This document shows positions 1-5,040 of a DNA stretch of 5,040 nt, piece after piece. The translations under genes and the position numbers were made by a program. Position 1 is the first letter of the stretch; every line of letters begins with the position of its first letter. This stretch comes from Bacteroidota bacterium (GTDB lineage Bacteria > Bacteroidota > Bacteroidia > Bacteroidales > Prolixibacteraceae), in assembly GCA_013203755.1 (NCBI GenBank), contig JABMPI010000159.1:1-5040 (forward strand), given 5' to 3'. The notes beneath the pieces are model-generated. The model made no database searches. It was given only the letters and a program-made list of their open reading frames with translations, and was not told where the DNA came from.

Positions 1-8
1 AGCGGCCA

Positions 9-29
9 CCTCTCCTTGGGAAGGAGAGG
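9..29. repeat. Perfect inverted repeat, 9-bp arms
   Basis: CCTCTCCTT (9-17) and AAGGAGAGG (21-29) are exact reverse complements around a 3-nt GGG loop. No T-run follows on the plus strand, and on the minus strand the hairpin is followed by GC-rich sequence (TGGCCGCT), so it does not look like an intrinsic terminator on either strand. It probably belongs to a dispersed palindromic repeat that continues beyond the left window edge. Confidence 0.6.
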
Positions 30-85
30 AAATTTCGTGCTGGGATTTTGTTTTCTACTCCAAAGTGAAATTGGAAAAAGAATTT

Positions 86-104
86 CTCCTCCTGCCAGGA
101 GGAG
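86..104. repeat. Perfect inverted repeat, 8-bp arms
   Basis: CTCCTCCT (86-93) and AGGAGGAG (97-104) pair exactly around GCC. On the plus strand it is followed by TGGGTTTTTG, so a weak terminator-like role for plus-strand transcription is conceivable, but no plus-strand gene is visible upstream. Its CTCC/GGAG composition resembles the inverted repeat at 9-29, suggesting both come from the same repeat type. Confidence 0.55.
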
Positions 105-273
105 TGGGTTTTTGAGAGGCACGAGCAAAAAATCGAGGTGGTGGGTTCACAATTAAATCCTCCGTCTCCACTACCCCTCGTCTGTGTTTAGGGCTTAGCT
201 GTCTGTCGTTTGTAACGACATAAAGAGTTGAAAAATCAAAACAACAAACCCCTCGTTCGGAAACGAAAGGTAG

Positions 274-308
274 AAAAAAAGCCACTTCCGTAAAACGGAA
301 ATGGCTTT
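274..308 (-). terminator. Intrinsic terminator after the acyl-CoA dehydrogenase gene
   Basis: On the minus strand the arm at 308-296 pairs with 290-278: 12 base pairs with one C/A mismatch (285/301) around a 5-nt loop (TTTTA in the RNA sense). It is followed directly by a T-run, complementary to A274-A280. It begins 25 nt past the stop codon of the acyl-CoA dehydrogenase gene, the expected place for a rho-independent terminator closing this transcription unit. Confidence 0.88.
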
Positions 309-333
309 CAATATATCGTAAAAGTACTTACTA

Positions 334-2109
334 CTAAAAGCAGTATTTATTCTCTTCAATCATTTTGTCGGCAATGCGGCGGCGTGCATCTTCTACATTT
401 ACACCTTTTGCACAACTGTAATGTTTAATTCCTTTCATAAATAATTTGCGCTCGGCTTCGTCATCAATAAAAGAGTTTACGCAATCTTTTGCCTCTTTGC
501 GAATGTACTCAGCAGAATCGTAAATTAAGGTATCCAGAATATCTTTGTTCAATTCAACATCACCGGCTAATACTTCCTCTTTTTTCTTCACACGAAGCAG
601 AGTTGATTCAGCCACATAAACACGCATAACTATGTTTGCAATGTTGTTCAGTATTTCTTGTTCAGCCATCATTTTACGACCAAATTTGTCTGAAACTGCT
701 TTCAACAACATTAAACCAATAGACTTAAAGTTTTGAACCGTAGCTTTTTTGCTTTCGTAGTATCCTTCCACACAACAACTGCAACCTTCGAGGGTTTCAA
801 GACCGGCAATAACTGCTTCGCCTTGTGCATATAAATCGTAGTCTTTTTTCGCACCACGTTTGTTCAATGTGTCGATGGTAACCAAACGGTTAATTTCGTT
901 TGTTCCTTCAAAAATACGGTTGATTCGCGAATCTCGGTAACCACGCTCAATTGGCATTTCAGCCGAATAACCCATTCCGCCGTGAATCTGAACACCTTCA
1001 TCAACCACATAATCCAACATCTCGGAAGCATAAACTTTTAGAAAAGCCGCTTCAACAGCATACTCTTCAAAAGCTTTTACAATGGCCTGCTCTTTCGACA
1101 TGGTTTCGATATGTGCCTCTACAAATTCGTCAACATTACGACTTGCGCGGTAAACTGCTGATTCGTTTGCAAAAATACGGATAGCTTGTTCAGCCAATTT
1201 ATATTTAATAGCTCCGAACGTAGAAATCGATTTACCAAATTGTTTACGTTCGTTTGAATAATTAACCGATTGATCTACCGCCATTTTTGCAGCTCCCAAT
1301 ACGCTACCACCTAATTTTATACGTCCCATATGAAGGATGTCGAGTGCAATACGGAAACCTTTTCCGCGCTCCCACAACAAGTTTTCAACCGGCACCATAC
1401 AATTTTCGAAGAAAATCTGGCGGGTTGAAGAACCTTTAATACCCAATTTTTTCTCTTCTGCATTAAATGTCATTCCAGGGAAATCGCGCTCAACAATAAA
1501 AGCACTCAAAACACGGTCGTTGTCGATTTTTGCAAACACAGTAAAAACATCACCAAAACCGGTGTTTGTAATCCACATTTTTTGTCCGTTAAGAATGTAG
1601 TGTTTTCCATCTTCGCTCAGTGTAGCTTTTGTTTTACCAGAGTTGGCATCGGAACCAGCACCCGGCTCGGTTAAACAATAAGCACCAGCATACTCGCCAG
1701 TAGACAATTTTGTGACGTATTTTTGTTTTTGCTCTTCGTTACCAAAATAAAGAATTGGCATTGAACCAATACCGGTGTGACATGAATAAGTTACCGCAAA
1801 AGAATAAGCAGACCCCATTACTTCGCTTGCCAACATAGAAGTTACAAACGACTGTCCGAAACCTTCCAGCTCTTCAGGAGTTGAAATTCCTAAAAGACCC
1901 AATTCACCAGCTTTTTCAAGTAACCCGCGAACAAAACCTTCTTCTTGTTTATCGATTCTTTCCAAATTTGGAAATACCTCGGTATCTAAAAAATCGCGGC
2001 ATGTATCCGCAATCATTTTTTGCTCTTCATCGAATTCTTCAGGAATAAAAATATCTTTGGCTTCAAGCTCCTGCACCATGAATTCGCCACCTTTTACTAA
2101 TTTCTCCAT
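334..2109 (-). CDS. Acyl-CoA dehydrogenase, long VLCAD-like form (591 aa)
   Basis: FAD-dependent enzyme making the trans-2,3 double bond in acyl-CoA, the first step of beta-oxidation, and passing electrons to ETF. The N-terminal helical domain covers roughly residues 25-140. The beta domain carries CLTEPGAGSD (145-154) and KMWITN (177-182), which fit the first family signature and a flavin-contacting Trp. The C-terminal helical domain follows, with QIHGGMGY (374-381, second signature) and FEGTNEINR (400-408), whose Glu401 sits where the catalytic base lies in MCAD/VLCAD. About 180 further residues extend past the usual ~380-400-aa core, as in VLCAD/ACAD9-type enzymes; chain-length preference cannot be read from sequence. 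ATG at 2109 is preferred: the A/T-rich leader suits it, and the following MEKLVKGGEF resembles the start of Bacteroidota homologues as I remember them; Met11 is the alternative. An odd cysteine cluster (C443, C445, C446) lies in the extension. Probably co-transcribed with the upstream Fe-S genes. Confidence 0.95.
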   Translation of the reverse strand: MEKLVKGGEFMVQELEAKDIFIPEEFDEEQKMIADTCRDFLDTEVFPNLERIDKQEEGFVRGLLEKAGELGLLGISTPEELEGFGQSFVTSMLASEVMGSAYSFAVTYSCHTGIGSMPILYFGNEEQKQKYVTKLSTGEYAGAYCLTEPGAGSDANSGKTKATLSEDGKHYILNGQKMWITNTGFGDVFTVFAKIDNDRVLSAFIVERDFPGMTFNAEEKKLGIKGSSTRQIFFENCMVPVENLLWERGKGFRIALDILHMGRIKLGGSVLGAAKMAVDQSVNYSNERKQFGKSISTFGAIKYKLAEQAIRIFANESAVYRASRNVDEFVEAHIETMSKEQAIVKAFEEYAVEAAFLKVYASEMLDYVVDEGVQIHGGMGYSAEMPIERGYRDSRINRIFEGTNEINRLVTIDTLNKRGAKKDYDLYAQGEAVIAGLETLEGCSCCVEGYYESKKATVQNFKSIGLMLLKAVSDKFGRKMMAEQEILNNIANIVMRVYVAESTLLRVKKKEEVLAGDVELNKDILDTLIYDSAEYIRKEAKDCVNSFIDDEAERKLFMKGIKHYSCAKGVNVEDARRRIADKMIEENKYCF

Positions 2110-2147
2110 TTTGATTGTTTTATTTTATTATTGATTTATTTATTTTG

Positions 2148-2207
2148 AACCACATAGTCACATAGGTCACATAGATTTCTATTGTGTTCTATGTGCCTAC
2201 TGTGGTT
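2148..2207. repeat. 60-nt imperfect inverted repeat built from CACATAG units
   Basis: The outer arms AACCACA (2148-2154) and TGTGGTT (2201-2207) are exact reverse complements. Inside, the left half carries three near-tandem CACATAG copies (2151-2157, 2159-2165, 2168-2174). The right half carries a matching CTATGTG (2189-2195) and degenerate versions CTATTGTG (2179-2186) and CTACTGTG (2197-2204). With small bulges the whole element folds into one long hairpin. It abuts the stop codon of the CCG-protein gene and fills most of the 98-nt gap before the acyl-CoA dehydrogenase. In the transcribed (minus) direction no U-run follows, so it is unlikely to be a terminator. A REP/MITE-like dispersed element or an mRNA-processing/stability hairpin are the main options. 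Confidence 0.75.
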
Positions 2208-3008
2208 TTATAATTTTAGCGACATTGCTACCAATTCCGCAATATCATAATTTTTTATTTCTTCGTTTTTGTTTGCATATTTCAGGCCGTCAGTCATCAT
2301 TACCATACAATACGGGCAGGCAGTTGCAATTACATCTGCACCAGTTGCCAGGGCATCTTCTGTACGTTCAATAAAAACCTCTTTGTCACCTTTTTCAGCC
2401 TCTTTAAACATCTGGCCTCCTCCTGCACCACAACACAAAGCAAAACTTTTATTTCGCTTCATTTCAATAAGATTTGAATGAAGAGCACCTAACACTTTGC
2501 GTGGTGCATTGTATTCTCCGTTTGCACGTCCCAAATAACAGGGATCGTGGTAGGTAATTTTTTGTCCTTTAAATACATCAGAATCCAAACTCAGTTTTCC
2601 CTCTTCAATTAATTGTTTCAGGAATTGTGAATGGTGAATAACTTCGAATTTTGCTCCGTAATCGGTGTATTCATTTTTGAATGTATTGAAAACGTGCGGG
2701 TCGCAAGTGATAATCTTTGTCACTTCGTAACCGTCCAAAACTTCAATATTCATTAAAGCCTGCATTTGAAAAAGCATTTCGTTTCCGGCACGGCGGGCAA
2801 CATCGCCACTGGACGATTCCTCTGTACCTAAAACCGCATAACTCACTCCCAAATGAGTTAATACTTTTACAAAAGCCTGCGTAACTTTTTTATATCTATC
2901 GTCGAATGCACCGGCGCTGCCTACCCAAAACAGGTATTCTGGTTTCTCTCCTTTGGCGAACAAGTCAGCCATTACCGGCACTTCCACTTTAATTTGTGTT
3001 GTTTCCAT
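2208..3008 (-). CDS. CCG-domain Fe-S oxidoreductase subunit (HdrB/D-like), N-terminal site lacking Cys
   Basis: A 266-aa soluble protein of the cysteine-rich CCG type found in HdrB/HdrD, GlpC, LutA and the C-terminal part of DUF224/EMO proteins. The C-terminal CCG motif is complete: HDPCYLGR (C157), LCCGAGGG (C192, C193) and CPYC (C231, C234), enough for one noncubane-type [4Fe-4S] cluster. The N-terminal half keeps recognisable CCG surroundings, FWVGSAGAFDD (27-37), EESSSGD (63-69) and TCDPHVFNT (101-109), but Ser31, Ser66, Asp103 and Val106 stand where I expect Cys; only an out-of-register C102 remains. ATG at 3008 lies 11 nt after the upstream gene's stop, so the two are very likely co-transcribed. 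It has no signal peptide or membrane segment; it probably binds the cytoplasmic face of the membrane subunit and relays electrons between ETF and that subunit. The family is clear; the ETF:quinone role is inferred from neighbours. Confidence 0.9.
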   Translation of the reverse strand: METTQIKVEVPVMADLFAKGEKPEYLFWVGSAGAFDDRYKKVTQAFVKVLTHLGVSYAVLGTEESSSGDVARRAGNEMLFQMQALMNIEVLDGYEVTKIITCDPHVFNTFKNEYTDYGAKFEVIHHSQFLKQLIEEGKLSLDSDVFKGQKITYHDPCYLGRANGEYNAPRKVLGALHSNLIEMKRNKSFALCCGAGGGQMFKEAEKGDKEVFIERTEDALATGADVIATACPYCMVMMTDGLKYANKNEEIKNYDIAELVAMSLKL

Positions 3009-3019
3009 AATTTACTGAT

Positions 3020-4351
3020 TTATTTCGTTGGTGAATTCATTGTTAAACCGTCTGCCCAAAGCATTCTATCGTCTTGCGCAAATTGCCAGGGTGCACCATT
3101 ATTTTCAATATTCGAAAAAATGGAGTTTAATTCTCCCGGAGCAGCCGACTCTTCCATTACAATGTAACGGCGCATGTCTAGAATAATAGCTGGTTGATTA
3201 ATGTTTATCGGACACTCCTGAGCACACGCATTACAAGTTGTGCAAGCCCACAACTCTTCGGCGGTAATGTAATCGCCAAGCAGTGCTTTGTTGTCGCTCC
3301 AATCCTTCCCATTTTTTATCATTTCAGGTCCTTTCTCTTTCATTCGCTCGCGAACATTCATTACAATTTTACGCGGAGAAAGTAATTTGCCGGTTAAGTT
3401 AGCCGGACAAACAGAAGTACAACGACCACATTGAGTACATGCTAAAGAATCCATGTAATTTTTCCATGAAACGTCTTCTACATCCATCACTCCAAAACGT
3501 TCGATTGTTTCTTCTTCGCCTTCAGCTGGTTCTTCAAAAGCAGCTTCCGGATCGAGCATCATTTTCACCTCTTTGGTAATGTTTTCCATGTTCGTCATTT
3601 TCCCCAAGGGATTCAGATTACTTAGGAAAACATTTGGAACCGACATAAACACGTGGAAGTGTTTTGAATAGGGTAAGTAGTTGGCAAAAAAGAAGATACC
3701 AAGAATGTGTCCCCACCAATTTATTTCGTGGAAGAGGTGCGCAGTTTCGCCCGACATTCCGCCAAACCATCCTGCAAATATTGAAGCGATTGGATAAATA
3801 CCAACAACTTGGTGACCTGCACTGGTTGCACCAAGAATGTAAAATGTATTCATTCCCAAAAGCGTTACCATCAAAATCAAAATAATTGTCAAGGCTATGT
3901 TTGCGTCAACATGCGATTTATGTTTCATCTCAACGCCGCTAAACCGTTTTACATTCATCGCAATTCTGCGGAATAAAAAAGCTGCTACTAAAATTGCAAT
4001 CAGGAATGCAAATACATCGCCCGAAGCAAAAAGGACATCGTAAACCACACCGAGAAAACCAAGAACACGTTCTGTTCCAAACAATCCATCGATAACCATT
4101 TCGATACTTCCAAAAAGGATTACCAGAAATCCCCACCAAACCAAAGCGTGCATAAACCCAATTACCGGACGACGCATTATTTTGGTTTGACCGAATGCCA
4201 CTTTTAGTGTTACAGCAATTCGTTTTCCAAAATCGGTAACCACAAATGCAGGTTTGGTTAGTTTAAATAACGCTATTAATTTACGTGTTGTGTAAGCAAA
4301 AACACCTATGGTAATTAAAAGCGACAGTGCAAATAAAATTTGTTTAATCAT
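3020..4351 (-). CDS. Membrane cytochrome b / [4Fe-4S] protein, probable ETF:menaquinone oxidoreductase subunit
   Basis: A 443-aa protein in two parts. The N-terminal ~235 residues hold about five hydrophobic helices (near 3-22, 65-88, 101-127, 150-174, 208-225) with histidines suited to ligating b hemes (H68, H144/H147, H180, H205/H208, H215, H231/H233), as in NarI-like nitrate reductase gamma domains. An acidic linker follows (about 267-285). Then come two [4Fe-4S] motifs, CTQCGRCTSVCP (C305, C308, C311, C315) and CTTCNACAQECP (C370, C373, C376, C380), as in HdrC. This order plus a CCG partner and etfA nearby fits the EMO/DUF224 type, moving electrons from ETF to menaquinone; heme and quinone binding are inferred. 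Start: ATG at 4351 (MIKQILF) opens directly into the first helix. A GTG at 4423 would add 24 residues, but it lies inside a palindrome and upstream of the likely -7 box, so I reject it. Confidence 0.88.
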   Translation of the reverse strand: MIKQILFALSLLITIGVFAYTTRKLIALFKLTKPAFVVTDFGKRIAVTLKVAFGQTKIMRRPVIGFMHALVWWGFLVILFGSIEMVIDGLFGTERVLGFLGVVYDVLFASGDVFAFLIAILVAAFLFRRIAMNVKRFSGVEMKHKSHVDANIALTIILILMVTLLGMNTFYILGATSAGHQVVGIYPIASIFAGWFGGMSGETAHLFHEINWWGHILGIFFFANYLPYSKHFHVFMSVPNVFLSNLNPLGKMTNMENITKEVKMMLDPEAAFEEPAEGEEETIERFGVMDVEDVSWKNYMDSLACTQCGRCTSVCPANLTGKLLSPRKIVMNVRERMKEKGPEMIKNGKDWSDNKALLGDYITAEELWACTTCNACAQECPININQPAIILDMRRYIVMEESAAPGELNSIFSNIENNGAPWQFAQDDRMLWADGLTMNSPTK

Positions 4352-4358
4352 TAGGTTT

Positions 4359-4373
4359 GATTTTAGTAAAATC
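4359..4373. repeat. Small inverted repeat in the leader of the membrane-subunit gene
   Basis: GATTTT (4359-4364) and AAAATC (4368-4373) are exact reverse complements around a 3-nt loop. It lies between the -7 box and the ATG at 4351. With only A/T-rich 6-bp arms it could be chance; it might form a weak leader hairpin or be part of an operator. Confidence 0.3.
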
Positions 4374-4380
4374 AAAAGTA
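4373..4380 (-). promoter_or_regulatory. Candidate Bacteroidota -7 promoter box
   Basis: The minus strand reads TACTTTTG, an exact match to the Bacteroidota TAnnTTTG -7 element. Transcription would start near 4366, giving a leader of about 15 nt to the ATG at 4351. No good -33 TTTG/TTG lies at the usual distance, so the promoter may be weak or activator-dependent. It would restart transcription after the etfA terminator. Confidence 0.45.
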
Positions 4381-4404
4381 GTAAGTAATAAGCCAATTGT
4401 ATTT

Positions 4405-4426
4405 TGTGTGAATTGAAATTCACACA
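4405..4426. promoter_or_regulatory. Perfect 22-bp palindrome, candidate operator
   Basis: TGTGTGAATT (4405-4414) and AATTCACACA (4417-4426) are exact reverse complements around a 2-nt GA centre. The symmetry suits a dimeric regulator. It sits roughly 40-60 nt upstream of the start site implied by the -7 box at 4373-4380, and just downstream of the etfA terminator. It contains TGTGA and TCACA separated by 8 nt, similar to but wider than the CRP/FNR-type 6-nt spacing. No U-run follows on the minus strand, so it is not a second intrinsic terminator. The cognate regulator is unknown. Confidence 0.5.
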
Positions 4427-4448
4427 TCCTGTTTCTGACTTACATAAT

Positions 4449-4482
4449 AAAAAAGGAAACAGGGCAACTTGCCCTGTCCTTT
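4449..4482 (-). terminator. Intrinsic terminator directly after etfA
   Basis: On the minus strand ACAGGGC (4477-4471) pairs with GCCCTGT (4465-4459) around a 5-nt AAGTT loop. The stem extends through GG/CC (4478-4479 with 4455-4456) across a 2-nt bulge, and a T-run complementary to A4449-A4454 follows. It starts about 4 nt past the etfA stop, so most etfA transcripts should end here, leaving the downstream Fe-S genes to their own promoter or to read-through. Confidence 0.85.
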
Positions 4483-4485
4483 ATG

Positions 4486-5040
4486 TTATTTATTTTTAGC
4501 TTCTTTGATAGCTGCAGTAAGTGCTGGCAGCACTTTTAGGGCATCACCAACAATTCCATAATCCGAACTTTCGAATACAGGAGCATCGGCATCGTTGTTA
4601 ATTGCAACAATACATTTCGACGAACTAATACCTGCCATGTGTTGGATTGCACCTGAAATACCAGCTGCAAAATATAAGTTTGGCGCAATTATTTTACCAG
4701 TTTGCCCGGTGTGTTCTTCGTGTGGACGCCAACCTTCGTCGGAAACCGGACGAGAACATGCAGTTGCTGCACCTAACACTTCAGCCAAATCTTCAATTAC
4801 TCCCCAATTATCGGCAGATTTTAATCCGCGACCACCTGAAACAACAATTTCAGCATCGTTCAACAAAATTTTACCCGTTTGTTTTTGAACGTCTTTTACA
4901 ATCGTTTTTGCTTCGCCTGCATTAGCAGAGAAACTTTCCATAGTTGATGCACCACCAGTTTCAATTAATTTGAATGAATTTTGAGCCAAGGTTAAAATTT
5001 TAACATCGGTTTTCAAAACAACATTTGCAAAGGCTTTTCC
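4486..5040 (-). CDS. etfA: Electron transfer flavoprotein alpha subunit, 3' part (start outside window)
   Basis: EtfA with EtfB forms the soluble FAD-containing ETF that takes electrons from acyl-CoA dehydrogenases and hands them to a quinone reductase. The visible 184 codons stay open to the right edge, so the true start is outside; the TTG at 5016 is an internal Leu codon. The visible part covers the end of domain I and the whole FAD-binding C-terminal domain: VVSGGRGL (66-73 of the visible part), CSRPVSDEGW (95-104, Arg97 at the flavin-contacting position), GQTGK (112-116), LYFAAGISGAIQH (122-134) with IVAINND (144-150), which closely fits the ETF-alpha signature, and DYGIVGD (160-166). 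All expected FAD-contact motifs are present, so the gene looks functional. etfB is probably immediately upstream. It ends at a strong terminator but is functionally tied to the Fe-S genes and acyl-CoA dehydrogenase downstream. Confidence 0.95.
   Translation of the reverse strand, partial: GKAFANVVLKTDVKILTLAQNSFKLIETGGASTMESFSANAGEAKTIVKDVQKQTGKILLNDAEIVVSGGRGLKSADNWGVIEDLAEVLGAATACSRPVSDEGWRPHEEHTGQTGKIIAPNLYFAAGISGAIQHMAGISSSKCIVAINNDADAPVFESSDYGIVGDALKVLPALTAAIKEAKNK

Larger units (their letters stand above)
1..273. other. Non-coding stretch rich in small inverted repeats
   Basis: I see no credible gene here. The stretch holds at least five inverted repeats: two perfect ones at 9-29 and 86-104 (listed separately), an imperfect one pairing 134-144 with 168-180, a perfect 6-bp-arm one at 205-219 (loop TGT), and a 5-bp-arm one at 253-266. 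It lies downstream of the terminator that ends the acyl-CoA dehydrogenase transcript. Base composition differs from the flanking genes, with G-rich and C-rich blocks separated by A/T runs. Palindromes of the CTCC...GGAG kind are, from memory, frequent in dispersed intergenic repeats of Bacteroidota, so the likeliest reading is one or more copies of such a repeat. A structured RNA cannot be excluded. Confidence 0.5.

Noticed and set aside
55..285. A 76-codon open frame on the minus strand
   Set aside because: Its only start is a GTG inside the terminator stem at 278-308, it runs through several inverted repeats, and its Arg/Pro-rich product shows no domain. It looks like a translated dispersed repeat.
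951..1184. Plus-strand open frames opposite the acyl-CoA dehydrogenase and other genes
   Set aside because: They lie antisense to well-supported conserved genes, show no family motifs and have no promoter-like sequence of note.
2151..2174. The three CACATAG copies as a miniature CRISPR array
   Set aside because: The units are only 7 bp, spaced by 1-2 nt with no spacers, and form one half of a palindrome.
2148..2207. The long inverted repeat as an intrinsic terminator for the Fe-S genes
   Set aside because: In the transcribed direction it is followed by CAAAATAAATAAA without a U-run, and the gene beyond it has no clear promoter of its own.
4352..4423. A 24-residue N-terminal extension of the membrane subunit starting at GTG 4423
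   Set aside because: The GTG lies inside the 22-bp palindrome and upstream of the likely -7 box. The ATG at 4351 starts directly before the first membrane helix, as expected for the family.
5014..5016. TTG at 5016 as the start of a 176-aa EtfA
   Set aside because: The frame stays open to the window edge, with residues typical of the ETF alpha N-terminal domain before it. The gene is cut by the window, not short.

Overview
The window looks like a piece of a Bacteroidota chromosome. The DNA is AT-rich, there are no Shine-Dalgarno sequences ahead of the starts (short A/T-rich leaders instead), one TAnnTTTG-type -7 box is present, and the proteins resemble Bacteroidota fatty-acid oxidation proteins. 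Placement in a Marinilabiliales/Prolixibacteraceae-like lineage is only an impression. All real genes lie on the minus strand, so transcription runs from high to low coordinates.

Layout in transcription order: (1) 5040-4486, the 3' part of etfA, cut by the window edge, followed at once by a strong intrinsic terminator (4482-4449). (2) A short regulatory gap (about 4448-4352) with a perfect 22-bp palindrome and a -7 box. (3) 4351-3020, a membrane protein joining a NarI-like cytochrome b region to two [4Fe-4S] motifs. (4) 3008-2208, a CCG-domain (HdrB/D-like) protein, 11 nt downstream. (5) A 98-nt gap filled mostly by a 60-nt inverted repeat. (6) 2109-334, a long acyl-CoA dehydrogenase ending at a second intrinsic terminator (308-274). 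(7) 1-273, a non-coding stretch dense in small inverted repeats that looks like dispersed-repeat material.

Together the genes describe one electron route. The acyl-CoA dehydrogenase oxidises acyl-CoA and passes electrons to ETF (EtfAB; etfB is presumably just outside the window). The membrane Fe-S/cytochrome b protein with its CCG partner would take electrons from ETF to menaquinone. This matches the ETF:menaquinone oxidoreductase (EMO, 'DUF224') idea, here split into two polypeptides instead of one. The function is inferred from domains and neighbours.

The most unusual point is that the N-terminal CCG half of the 266-aa protein keeps its fold motifs but has Ser, Ser, Asp and Val where Cys ligands are expected, while the C-terminal CCG motif is intact. 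No defence system, CRISPR, tRNA, rRNA or transposase gene was seen.
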